NCBI RefSeq assembly: GCF_011761945.1
Contig: NZ_JAASQV010000002.1
Span: 434,001 to 498,000 of the forward strand
Direction of reading: 5' to 3'
Length of the DNA: 64,000 bases
From: Sphingomonas leidyi
Lineage (GTDB): Bacteria; Pseudomonadota; Alphaproteobacteria; Sphingomonadales; Sphingomonadaceae
Shown here piece after piece: positions 1 to 7,108 of the stretch. Both the position numbers and the translations under genes were made by a program. The notes below the pieces were generated by a model. It searched no databases and was not told where the DNA came from. It was given only the letters and a program-made list of their open reading frames with translations. Numbering within the stretch: the stretch's first letter is position 1; every line of letters starts with the position of its first letter.

Positions 1-727
1 GCCGCAGCTGCTGCTCGACGAGGCGCACATCAAGTCCACCTTCGTCGTCTACGGATCGGCCCGCATCCCCGAGCCGAGCAAGGCGAGCGCATTGCTCGCG
101 CTGGCCGAGACCGAGCAGCAGAAGAAGATCGCCGAGCGGCTGGTCGAGAAGTCGAAATATTACGAGGTCGCGCGCGCGCTTGCCCAGCTCGCCTCCAACT
201 TCCCGCTCGACGAGGCGGGGAACCGCCACTTCGTCGTCACCTCGGGCGGCGGTCCGTCGATCATGGAAGCGGCGAACCGCGGCGCGCGCGACGTGGGGGC
301 GGACACGATCGGCCTCAACATCCTGCTGCCCCATGAGCAGGCCCCGAACCCGTACGTCACGCCGGGCCTGTCGATGCAGTTCCACTATTTCGCGCTCAGG
401 AAGATGCACTTCCTGCTGCACGCGCGCGCGGTGGCGGTGTTCCCCGGCGGCTTCGGCACGTTCGACGAATCGTTCGAGCTGCTGACGCTGATCCAGACCG
501 GCAAGATCGCGCCGATCCCGGTGCTGTTCTACGGCAAGGACTTCTGGAACCGCGTCGTCGATTTCGAGGCGCTGGTCGAGGAAGGGGTGATCTCGCCCAA
601 GGATCTCGACCTGTTCCATTTCTGCGAGACCGCGGAGGAGGGCTGGCAGATCGTCCAGGACTTCTGGAAGGGCAAGGACCACACGGTGATCGCCCGCCCG
701 CGGCCGGGAATCGACAAGCCGGAGTGA
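1..727 (+). CDS. LOG family protein (Rossmann-fold nucleotide-binding), 5' end outside window
   Basis: The frame is open from the first bases of the window, so the true start lies upstream; about 241 residues are visible. LOG (lysine decarboxylase-like) proteins bind nucleotides in a Rossmann fold, and characterised members release cytokinin bases from nucleoside monophosphates. The family signatures are present: FVVYGSARIPEP near the visible start, SGGGPSIMEAANRGA, and PGGFGTFDE, which carries the phosphate-binding and catalytic residues. The next gene is convergent, 13 bases away. The substrate in this bacterium cannot be told from sequence. No break is seen in the visible part. Confidence 0.9.
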   Translation, partial: PQLLLDEAHIKSTFVVYGSARIPEPSKASALLALAETEQQKKIAERLVEKSKYYEVARALAQLASNFPLDEAGNRHFVVTSGGGPSIMEAANRGARDVGADTIGLNILLPHEQAPNPYVTPGLSMQFHYFALRKMHFLLHARAVAVFPGGFGTFDESFELLTLIQTGKIAPIPVLFYGKDFWNRVVDFEALVEEGVISPKDLDLFHFCETAEEGWQIVQDFWKGKDHTVIARPRPGIDKPE

Positions 728-740
728 TCGCTCCGCCCGT

Positions 741-1232
741 TCAGGGCGCGCTGAGGAGGATCACCACGCGGCGATTCTCCTGCCGCCCCTCGGCGGTGCG
801 ATTGTCCTCGATCGGATAGCGGTCGCCCAGCCCCTCGGTGCGGATGTTGCCGCGATCGAAGCCCGCGCCGACGAACACGCTGGCGACGGCCCGGGCGCGC
901 TGGCCCGACAGGATCAGGTTGTGGCGGCGCGTGCCGGTGATGTCGGCATGGCCCTCGATCGTGGCGTGGCGGATATCGACCGCCTGCAGGTTGCTCGCGA
1001 TGCGCGCGATCGCCACGGCCTGCTTCTCGTCGACGCGGCTCTCGTCGGAAGCGAAGAGCAGCCGATCGGCGACGCTGAGCTCCCAACCGCGATCGGTCTG
1101 CACGAAGCCGGCGGCGCGCATCACTTCGAGCTGGGGAGCGGTCCACAGCGGCTTGGGGTGCATCGACGCCTGGCAACCGGCCAGCAACAGGGCCAACAGC
1201 GCGAACGCGGGGCGATACGCAGCGAACTTCAT
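741..1232 (-). CDS. yfiB: OmpA-family outer-membrane lipoprotein, YfiB-like
   Basis: A 163-residue lipoprotein. The signal peptide ends in the lipobox LLAGC (Cys20). The C-terminal half is an OmpA/Pal peptidoglycan-binding domain, with FASDESRVDEKQ early, EGHADITGTRRHN in the middle and the LGDRYPIEDN/RRV end typical of the fold. Its ATG overlaps the stop of the diguanylate cyclase gene (ATGA), so it is the third gene of a yfiR-yfiN-yfiB-type operon. In Pseudomonas, YfiB sequesters the repressor YfiR at the outer membrane and so releases the cyclase YfiN. The role here is inferred from the identical gene set and order. Confidence 0.88.
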   Translation of the reverse strand: MKFAAYRPAFALLALLLAGCQASMHPKPLWTAPQLEVMRAAGFVQTDRGWELSVADRLLFASDESRVDEKQAVAIARIASNLQAVDIRHATIEGHADITGTRRHNLILSGQRARAVASVFVGAGFDRGNIRTEGLGDRYPIEDNRTAEGRQENRRVVILLSAP

Positions 1233-2458
1233 TTCCTGCCTTCCTTTCGATGTTGGGGCCGCCCCTGCTTGGCAGTGAGCATCTCCAGGTCCGCATGATG
1301 GACCAGGGCGGCCAGGTCCTCGCCGTCGCGCGGATAGACGGCGGCACCCAGGGTCAGTCCCACCACGACCTGTTCGCCGCCGGGAAGCGCGATCGGCGCG
1401 GCCATCTGGAGCGCAATCCCCTCGCTGGCGCGCGCCACGGCCTCGGCTCCGCTCGGCGCGGCGAGCAGGATGGCGAATTCGTCGCCGCCGAGCCGCGCCG
1501 CGACGTCGCTGGCCCGCAGGCCCTTGCGCAGCCGGCGCCCGATCGCGACCAGCACCGCGTCTCCCGCCGCATGGCCATATTCGTCGTTGATCGCCTTGAA
1601 GCCGTCGCCATCGGCATAGAGCAGCGCGAAGCTGGTGCCCTCGCGCCGGGCGCGCTCCAGCACGGCCGAAAGCTCCTGTTCCAGCAATGCCCGGTTGGGC
1701 AGCCCGGTGAGCGGGTCGTGCGTCGCCTGGTGGCTGAGCGCGGCATTCTCGTCGCGCATGCGATGATGCCATTCCTCCAGCTCGGCGAGCAGGGCGTTGA
1801 AATCGTCGCGCAGCGTATCGATCTCGCGGATGCTCGCCCTGGGCGCACGGCGATCGAAGGCGCGCCCCACGCGCACCGCATGCGCGACGGCGGCCATGGC
1901 CTGGAGCGGCACCGCGATCTCCTCCTGCAGCCGCCGCGCGAGCAGCGACGTCGCGATCGCAGTGAGAAGGAGGCAGGCCAGGCCGCCGAGCAGCCCGGCA
2001 CGGATATAGCCGGCGACGATCGCGGCATCCCCCTCGACGCGGACCTCCCCGATCACCCGGCCGCCCTGCGTGACCGGCGCGGCGACCGGCCGGGGAAAGA
2101 ACAGCGACTTCGCCACCCATCCGATCGACGAACCGGCGGCCGGGGTCGACTTGATACGCGCGGCAAAGGGGCGCGCGGACGGGCCGAATACCGCGATCCC
2201 GGCCACGCCCGGGCTCTCCGCCAGCGGCTCGATGGCGAGCCTGGCCGCGTCGGGATCTTCGAACACCAGCGCCGGCGCGACGCTGTAGCTCGCCGTCTGG
2301 GCGATCAGCTCGAGATTCTGCCGGGCGTAGATGCCGAGCGCCGCGAAGCCGGTGAGCATCACCGTGAGACCGGCGATCGCCACGGCGACCAGAGTGACGC
2401 GGAAATGCACCCTCGAGAGCACCTGGCGCACGCTCGGCAATTGCGTAGGACCCGCCAT
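1229..2458 (-). CDS. yfiN: Membrane diguanylate cyclase, YfiN/TpbB-like
   Basis: A 409-residue inner-membrane diguanylate cyclase that makes c-di-GMP from two GTP. It has an N-terminal membrane segment (about residues 20-40), a periplasmic sensory part of about 110 residues, a second membrane segment followed by a HAMP-like stretch, and a C-terminal GGDEF domain. The catalytic motif RLGGDEFAILL is intact. RASD lies five residues before GGDEF, which matches the product-inhibition I-site RxxD. Its ATG shares one base with the yfiR stop (TGATG), and yfiB starts on its own stop. The architecture and neighbours match YfiN, the cyclase held off by periplasmic YfiR. Confidence 0.88.
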   Translation of the reverse strand: MAGPTQLPSVRQVLSRVHFRVTLVAVAIAGLTVMLTGFAALGIYARQNLELIAQTASYSVAPALVFEDPDAARLAIEPLAESPGVAGIAVFGPSARPFAARIKSTPAAGSSIGWVAKSLFFPRPVAAPVTQGGRVIGEVRVEGDAAIVAGYIRAGLLGGLACLLLTAIATSLLARRLQEEIAVPLQAMAAVAHAVRVGRAFDRRAPRASIREIDTLRDDFNALLAELEEWHHRMRDENAALSHQATHDPLTGLPNRALLEQELSAVLERARREGTSFALLYADGDGFKAINDEYGHAAGDAVLVAIGRRLRKGLRASDVAARLGGDEFAILLAAPSGAEAVARASEGIALQMAAPIALPGGEQVVVGLTLGAAVYPRDGEDLAALVHHADLEMLTAKQGRPQHRKEGRK

Positions 2459-3018
2459 CAGTTTCCCCCTCCCGCCAGGGTTGCCACGCGCTGCACGCGC
2501 GGGTCGACGCGCAGGGTGCTGCGCGAGATCGCATCGATGTTGATCCGGAAGCTGAGCGACGCGGCGCTCACCGCGAGGCAGAACATCGCGCCGCCGCGGC
2601 ACGCCGGATCCGATTCGGCGATCGACAATATCGCGCGGCCATGCGTCGCGCGGATCATGCCCAGGCTCTCGGCGGGCCGCATCGGCCCAAGATAGAGGAG
2701 GTCGCAGCCGGTCGGCGCCGCGCCGATGCCCAGGCGGCGCACCGTTGCCGGCCGCCCCGCCGTGCGCGCCGCCTCGCTCAGCCGGTCGGCATGGCGCGCC
2801 GCGCCGGAGACGCAGATGCGCAGCGTCGCCATCGGCTCGGGCCAGCGCGTGTAGCTCGCGATTCCGCCGACGGTACGGGCGACGGCCGAGTCCTCGGTGC
2901 CCGGCGCGAAACGCGTGTCGGACGCGGGGATCGGTGCCTCAGGAGATCCTGGAACTATCGCCGACAGGGCGAGAGCAAGCAACAAAACGACCCGATCCTT
3001 CCGGCCTTTACGGCGCAA
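2458..3018 (-). CDS. yfiR: YfiR-family periplasmic repressor of the adjacent cyclase
   Basis: A YfiR/DUF4154 protein of about 186 residues. Family features are the C-terminal block ISRSTLRVDPRVQRVA and paired cysteines, including CRGGAMFC, whose C-x6-C spacing matches one of the two disulfides of Pseudomonas YfiR. YfiR binds the periplasmic domain of YfiN and blocks it, and envelope or redox stress relieves the block. I chose the TTG that gives MRRKGRKDR followed by a hydrophobic signal core. A TTG 33 bases upstream (position 3051) is also open but gives an unusually long n-region. No good Shine-Dalgarno site precedes either, so the start is uncertain. It is the first gene of the three-gene operon. 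Confidence 0.82.
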   Translation of the reverse strand: MRRKGRKDRVVLLLALALSAIVPGSPEAPIPASDTRFAPGTEDSAVARTVGGIASYTRWPEPMATLRICVSGAARHADRLSEAARTAGRPATVRRLGIGAAPTGCDLLYLGPMRPAESLGMIRATHGRAILSIAESDPACRGGAMFCLAVSAASLSFRINIDAISRSTLRVDPRVQRVATLAGGGN

Positions 3019-3078
3019 TAACCATAACGGTACCGAAAGCGTTCGCGGCAAGTCACGCGGAATCTGCGGAACGGGAGA

Positions 3079-3096
3079 GGGTTTTTATGAAAACCC
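3079..3096. promoter_or_regulatory. Perfect 7-bp inverted repeat upstream of yfiRNB-like operon
   Basis: GGGTTTT, four bases, AAAACCC forms a perfect 7-bp inverted repeat about 60-80 bases upstream of yfiR, in the only gap before the operon. It could be an operator or a small hairpin. No promoter hexamers could be placed with confidence, and the next gene (NTF2-like) reads toward it from the same strand. Confidence 0.4.
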
Positions 3097-3144
3097 ATGC
3101 TTCGCATCCGGTTACCGCGCGTTACATCTGCCGCACCGCACCAT

Positions 3145-3540
3145 TCAGGCAAGCGTGAGGTAGAGCTCGGCCTCGATCAGCCAGTCCTCGCCGGATCGAC
3201 GCCATTTGGCAGTATAGGCGCCCGCCGCCTCGACCGCGCCGTTCCGCGACGACACGCCCTGCCAGGCCCCGTGCTCGAACGCGATCGGCGCCACCGGGGA
3301 AAGCGTGATCGCCTCCGGCGTGCGGGCATAGACCGTGCGATCCGGTGCGGCGAATTCCCGCTTCCAGGCGAGCAGCTGTGCCTTGCGGCCCGCGATCACT
3401 GCCGAATCGGTGCCCGCCACCAGCACGACGTCGGGCGCGAGGAGCGGCCCGATCGCGGCGAGATCGGCCTCCGCCAGCGCCCGGTTGAACGCGGCGCGGC
3501 GCATGCGGATGGCGAGTTCGGGCGCAAGGTGCGAAGCCAT
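3145..3540 (-). CDS. NTF2-like (SnoaL/DUF4440-type) protein
   Basis: A 131-residue single-domain protein with the NTF2-like pattern: an N-terminal helix with RAAFNRALAEADLAAIGPLL, the block LLAPDVVLVAGTDSAVIAGRKAQLLAWK, and a final strand with YTAKWRRSGEDWLIEAELYLTLA. Such proteins are often small hydrolases, isomerases or binding proteins. No catalytic set can be assigned and no substrate inferred. It has no signal peptide. GGGAAGG precedes the ATG. It lies between the cytochrome c gene and yfiR on the same strand but at separate spacing, so operon membership is unclear. Confidence 0.75.
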   Translation of the reverse strand: MASHLAPELAIRMRRAAFNRALAEADLAAIGPLLAPDVVLVAGTDSAVIAGRKAQLLAWKREFAAPDRTVYARTPEAITLSPVAPIAFEHGAWQGVSSRNGAVEAAGAYTAKWRRSGEDWLIEAELYLTLA

Positions 3541-3674
3541 CGCCTTCCCTAGCCGGGCCGGGCCGAACGCGTCCAGCACCGGCGCCGAAGCCCCGCACGC
3601 GATCCGGCCGGGAAAGAAAAAGGCGCCGCGGAATAATCCGCGACGCCCGTGCATTCGATCCTCGTGGCGCGCGC

Positions 3675-4337
3675 TCAGGCGCCCTTCTTCTCCGCCGGCG
3701 CCTTGGCGGGCGCACCCGCCGCCGGGGCCGGGGCCGCTTCGTTCGAGATGTTGCCGCCCGCGGCGTGATCGTCGGTCGCATTGCCCTCGGCCGGGGCGGC
3801 GCCGGCGGCCGGAGCGGCCGGCAGCGGCAGGTTCGAGCCCTGGGCGTTGAGATAGGCGATCACATTGGCGCGCTCCTGGCCGTCCGCGATGCCTGCGAAG
3901 GTCATCTTGGTGCCCGAGGCGAACTTGCGCGGATTGGAAAGCCACGCGTCCATCTTGTCGAAGTCCCAGCTGCCGCCCACCGCCTTGAGCGCATCGGAGA
4001 AGGCGAAGCCCGCCTTGCCCTGGGCGATGCCCTCGCCCATCGTGCCGTAGAGATTCGGGCCGATGCCATTGGCGCCACCCTGGTTGATCGTGTGGCAGGC
4101 CATGCACTTCTTGAACGAGGCTTCGCCCTTGGCGGCATCGGCCTTGCCCAGGCGCACCGCGATCGGCTCGACCACCGCCGCGCCGCTATCGCCGGCTTCC
4201 TCGACGCCCTCGATCACATAACCCATATGCTCGGGGCGCTCGCCATGGAACAGCATTCCCCCAGCGATCGAAAGCCCGAGCGCGGCAATGCCGCCCGCAA
4301 GTGCCCAGCCCGCGATCGTATTGAAGCGATTGTCCAT
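3675..4337 (-). CDS. cycM: Membrane-anchored class I cytochrome c (CycM-like)
   Basis: A 220-residue protein. A single N-terminal membrane anchor (about residues 8-28) is followed by a class I cytochrome c domain with the heme-binding motif CMACH (about residues 78-82) and a plausible axial methionine in KMTFAG. GPNLYGTMG and the pair of C-terminal helices fit the family. Membrane cytochromes of this type carry electrons between the bc1 complex and terminal oxidase in alphaproteobacteria. The last 50 residues are an Ala/Pro/Gly-rich low-complexity tail, which is longer than usual. It is divergent from pheA, with about 100 bases between the starts for both promoters. Confidence 0.88.
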   Translation of the reverse strand: MDNRFNTIAGWALAGGIAALGLSIAGGMLFHGERPEHMGYVIEGVEEAGDSGAAVVEPIAVRLGKADAAKGEASFKKCMACHTINQGGANGIGPNLYGTMGEGIAQGKAGFAFSDALKAVGGSWDFDKMDAWLSNPRKFASGTKMTFAGIADGQERANVIAYLNAQGSNLPLPAAPAAGAAPAEGNATDDHAAGGNISNEAAPAPAAGAPAKAPAEKKGA

Positions 4338-4439
4338 GAAATGCCCCTGCGGAAAAATTGCGTTCCTTTAAAACCGGCACCGCAACTAAAGCAAGCGGGG
4401 CTTGCGAGTGCGAGGTTCGGCGGCTAGCGCCCGGCCGTT

Positions 4440-5342
4440 ATGGAGAATTTCGCGAGCCCGGCGAGAAAGCTCGTCGCGGAGATGACCGAGGCAGCCGCCA
4501 AGACCCCCGTGCGGGCCGTCGCCTTTCAGGGCGCGCCCGGCGCCAATTCGCACATCGCGGTGCGCGAATGCTTCCCCGACGGGCTGCCGCTCCCCTGCTT
4601 CTCGTTCGAGGACGCGATCGACGCAGTGAAGGAGGGCCGCGCCGGCTGCGCGATGATCCCGATCGAGAATTCCCTGCACGGCCGCGTCGCCGACATCCAT
4701 TTCCTGCTGCCCGAATCGGGCCTGTCGATCATCGGCGAGCATTTCCTGCCGATCCGCTATGCCCTGATGGGACTTGGTCCGGTCGAGGGCGTGCGCCAGG
4801 CAATGAGCCATCCCCAGGCGCTCGGCCAGTGTCGCCACTGGCTGAAGGCCCAGGGCATCCAGCCGCTCGCCTATCCCGACACCGCCGGTGCCGCCGCGAT
4901 GGTGGCGGAGGCCGGCGATCCGGCGGTCGCCGCGCTGGCCCCTCCGGGCGCGGCCGCGCTCTACGACCTGCAGACGCTGGGTGCCGACATCGCCGATGCC
5001 GAGCACAACATGACGCGCTTCGTCATCCTTGCCCGCGAGCCGCTGGCCGCCGAAGGGGCCGGGGAAGCGGGGGCCCCGTTCATGACCACCTTCGTCTTCG
5101 AGGTGAAGAACGTCCCCGCCGCGCTCTACAAGGCGCTGGGCGGCTTCGCGACCAACGGCGTCAACATGACCAAGCTGGAAAGCTACCAGCGCGGCGGCAG
5201 CTTCGCGGCGACCGAATTCTATGCCGATATCGTCGGCAGGCCCGACGAGGCGCCGGTCGCCCGCGCGCTGGAGGAGCTGAAGTTCCACACCAAGTGGATG
5301 CGCGTGCTCGGCACCTATGCCCAGGCGCGCGAACGCGCCTAG
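4440..5342 (+). CDS. pheA: Prephenate dehydratase
   Basis: A 300-residue enzyme converting prephenate to phenylpyruvate in phenylalanine synthesis. The catalytic PDT domain begins AFQGAPGANSHIAV and contains IPIENSLHGRV and the conserved NMTRFVIL motif that ends the active site. A C-terminal ACT domain follows (from about residue 215). Its usual ESRP allosteric motif reads LESYQRGGS, as in many non-enteric enzymes. It is monofunctional: no chorismate mutase domain is fused, and a separate chorismate mutase gene lies 17 kb away in this window. The ATG is the first in the frame after a stop-containing leader. Confidence 0.95.
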   Translation: MENFASPARKLVAEMTEAAAKTPVRAVAFQGAPGANSHIAVRECFPDGLPLPCFSFEDAIDAVKEGRAGCAMIPIENSLHGRVADIHFLLPESGLSIIGEHFLPIRYALMGLGPVEGVRQAMSHPQALGQCRHWLKAQGIQPLAYPDTAGAAAMVAEAGDPAVAALAPPGAAALYDLQTLGADIADAEHNMTRFVILAREPLAAEGAGEAGAPFMTTFVFEVKNVPAALYKALGGFATNGVNMTKLESYQRGGSFAATEFYADIVGRPDEAPVARALEELKFHTKWMRVLGTYAQARERA

Positions 5343-5402
5343 CGAACGCCGACGGCCACTGGATCGCCACCGGAACGCGTCTTGCGGCGCCATGGCGCGC
5401 GC

Positions 5403-5445
5403 TTGACTCATGAGATGATTTGTTGTGTATAGACAACATATCATC
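5403..5445 (+). promoter_or_regulatory. Promoter with a 32-bp near-perfect palindrome over the -10 region
   Basis: TTGACT at 5403-5408 is a good -35 box. TGTATA/TATAGA at 5426-5433 can serve as -10, with 17 or 19 bases between. Positions 5414-5445 form a dyad with 14 of 16 base pairs matching, centred on 5429/5430, with core TGTTGTgtatagACAACA. It covers the -10 and likely start point. The adjacent gene encodes an XRE-type repressor-like protein, so autoregulation is the natural reading. Confidence 0.65.
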
Positions 5446-5460
5446 ATCCGAGTCGCCAAA

Positions 5461-5703
5461 TTGCCGCAGATCCACAACCGTATTGCCCTGTTCCGTGCCG
5501 AACGCGGGATGAGCCGGCGCGCGCTTGCCGAAGCCGTGGGGGTGAACCCCCAGACCATCGGCTATCTCGAGCGCGGCGATTACAGCCCCAGCCTCGAGCT
5601 CGGCATGAAGCTCGCCGCGGTGTTCGACGCGCCGGTCGAGCTGCTCTTCTCCTTCACTCCTTTCGAATCGGTCGCGTCGGCGCTGCGCCGCGCGGCCGAA
5701 TGA
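5461..5703 (+). CDS. XRE/Cro-CI family small DNA-binding protein
   Basis: An 80-residue helix-turn-helix protein. The HTH is MSRRALAEAVGVNPQTIGYLERGDYSPSLE in two overlapping stretches (about residues 17-46), followed by a helix typical of YozG/PF01381 regulators. I chose TTG at 5461 because the GTG at 5425, although in frame, falls inside the predicted -10 and palindrome; the Shine-Dalgarno site is weak either way. Its end overlaps an ATG of the next frame, and the gene is followed at once by a membrane protein with its own strong ribosome site. Such HTH/membrane pairs are usually autoregulated. The ligand is unknown. Confidence 0.8.
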   Translation: MPQIHNRIALFRAERGMSRRALAEAVGVNPQTIGYLERGDYSPSLELGMKLAAVFDAPVELLFSFTPFESVASALRRAAE

Positions 5704-5717
5704 TCCCGGAGGCCGAC

Positions 5718-6224
5718 ATGTCCCGTTTCAACCAGCGCCTGTTCTCCCGGCTCGACGCCGCCGCCGACCGCACCGGCATCCCCGCGCTCGCCAGGGCCGA
5801 GGTGCGCCGGCGCCACCTGCGCTGGATACCGATCCTCGCGCTTGCCCTGGCCCTGGGCGGCTGGGCCTGGGGGCTGGCGCAGCCCGGCGGGACCTATCCG
5901 GGCTATGCCCTGATCTCAGCGGGGTTCGTGCTGGGCACCTTCCTGCCGATCTTCGGGCCGATCAAGCCCTGGGGCGGCCCCAGGCTGGTCGACGAGTTCG
6001 ACCGGCAGGTGCGCCAGCGCGCCTTCCTCGCCGGCTTCGCGACGGTGAGCTTCGCGACGTTCCTCGGCATCTGGCTGATGCTCGGCCTGACGCTGCTCGA
6101 CCATTGGAGCCGCGAGGTGCTGATCGCGCAGCTCGCCAACTTCACCTATATGCTGTTCGTGCTCTACCTCACCGTGCCGACCCTGCATGCGAGCTGGGCG
6201 ACGCGACCGGTGGAGGAGGAGTAG
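5718..6224 (+). CDS. Four-helix membrane protein paired with XRE regulator
   Basis: A 168-residue integral membrane protein with hydrophobic segments near residues 38-55, 62-80, 103-122 and 136-155, and no catalytic motif. An upstream ATG overlaps the HTH gene stop (5700), but CGGAGG sits five bases before the ATG at 5718, so that start is preferred. The layout (short XRE gene, then a small multi-helix membrane protein) is a recurring pair in proteobacteria whose function is not established. It is convergent with nudC, and a short GGGGC-CTA-GCCCC hairpin lies over the junction. Confidence 0.75.
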   Translation: MSRFNQRLFSRLDAAADRTGIPALARAEVRRRHLRWIPILALALALGGWAWGLAQPGGTYPGYALISAGFVLGTFLPIFGPIKPWGGPRLVDEFDRQVRQRAFLAGFATVSFATFLGIWLMLGLTLLDHWSREVLIAQLANFTYMLFVLYLTVPTLHASWATRPVEEE

Positions 6225-6232
6225 GACGGGGC

Positions 6233-7108
6233 CTAGCCCCCACCCTCCACCCAGGCCGTCAGCAGCGTATGGGCGATCGCATAGGGCGGCGGGCCCAGGA
6301 AGGGCGCGGCGGGATCGCGGGCGAGCGCCTGGCAAACCTCCTCCCGCGTGAACCAGCGTGCGTCCTCCAGCTCGTTGGCATCGACGCGGATATCGTCGTT
6401 CAGCGCCTCGCCGATACAGGCGACCATCAGCGATGCCGGGAAGGGCCAGGGCTGGCTGGCGACATAGCGGACTGCGCCCAGCCGGATTCCGGCTTCCTCG
6501 AACGTCTCGCGGCGCACTGCCTCCTCGATCGCCTCGCCCACTTCCAGGAAGCCGGCCAGCGCCGAATAGCGGCCCGGCGGCCAGCTCGGCTGGCGGCCGA
6601 GCAGCGCGCGGTCGCCCTGCTCGGCAAGCATGATCACCACCGGCTCGACGCGCGGGAAATGCTCGGCGCCGCACTCGGGGCAGTGCCGCGCCCACCCGGC
6701 ATGGGTGATGCGGGTGGGCGCGCCGCAATTGGCGCAGAAGCGGTTGCGACCATGCCAGAAGACGAGTCCGCGCGCCGATGCATAGTTCGCGGCATCGGGC
6801 GCGGCGAAGCGATCGAGCAGCGCGAACATCGCCGGCGAGCGGCCCAGCGGCACCGGCATGCCGTCGGGCAGCGCCGAGACGAAGCGGGGCACGCCCTGGT
6901 CATGGCCGAGGAACAGCAGCTCGCCCTTCGCCTCCGCCAGGCCGGTCCAGGTCAGCCGGCCGTCCGCGTCGAGCACCGGATCGAGCGAATCCAGCACCAG
7001 CAGGCGCGCGCGCGGATCCGCCAGCGCGGCGGCGAGCAATTCCGGCTCATGGCGAACCCGGTCGGCACGATCGAGCGTGCCGCCGGTGAAGCCGGGCGCG
7101 CGCGTCAC
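6233..7108 (-). CDS. nudC: NADH pyrophosphatase / RNA deNADding Nudix hydrolase
   Basis: A 291-residue NudC. A zinc ribbon of two CxxC pairs (CANC and CPEC) is followed by the Nudix box GFLEVGEAIEEAVRRE-TFEEAGI with the metal-binding glutamates, then the SQPWPFPAS motif that defines NADH specificity. It hydrolyses NAD(H) to NMN(H) and AMP and removes NAD caps from RNA. Its ATG overlaps the stop of the upstream serine hydrolase (ATGA), making it the last gene of a mutY-hydrolase-nudC unit. The pairing with mutY is consistent with housekeeping of damaged nucleotides, though this is inference. Confidence 0.94.
   Translation of the reverse strand: MTRAPGFTGGTLDRADRVRHEPELLAAALADPRARLLVLDSLDPVLDADGRLTWTGLAEAKGELLFLGHDQGVPRFVSALPDGMPVPLGRSPAMFALLDRFAAPDAANYASARGLVFWHGRNRFCANCGAPTRITHAGWARHCPECGAEHFPRVEPVVIMLAEQGDRALLGRQPSWPPGRYSALAGFLEVGEAIEEAVRRETFEEAGIRLGAVRYVASQPWPFPASLMVACIGEALNDDIRVDANELEDARWFTREEVCQALARDPAAPFLGPPPYAIAHTLLTAWVEGGG

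Noticed and set aside
1250..2695. Long plus-strand open frame over the diguanylate cyclase gene
   Set aside because: It is antisense to a well-supported gene and its translation is Arg/Gly-rich low complexity, as expected from GC-rich shadow frames.
5425..5460. GTG at 5425 as the start of the XRE gene
   Set aside because: It lies inside the palindrome and the predicted -10 box, so the codon would precede the transcript start. TTG 5461 fits better.
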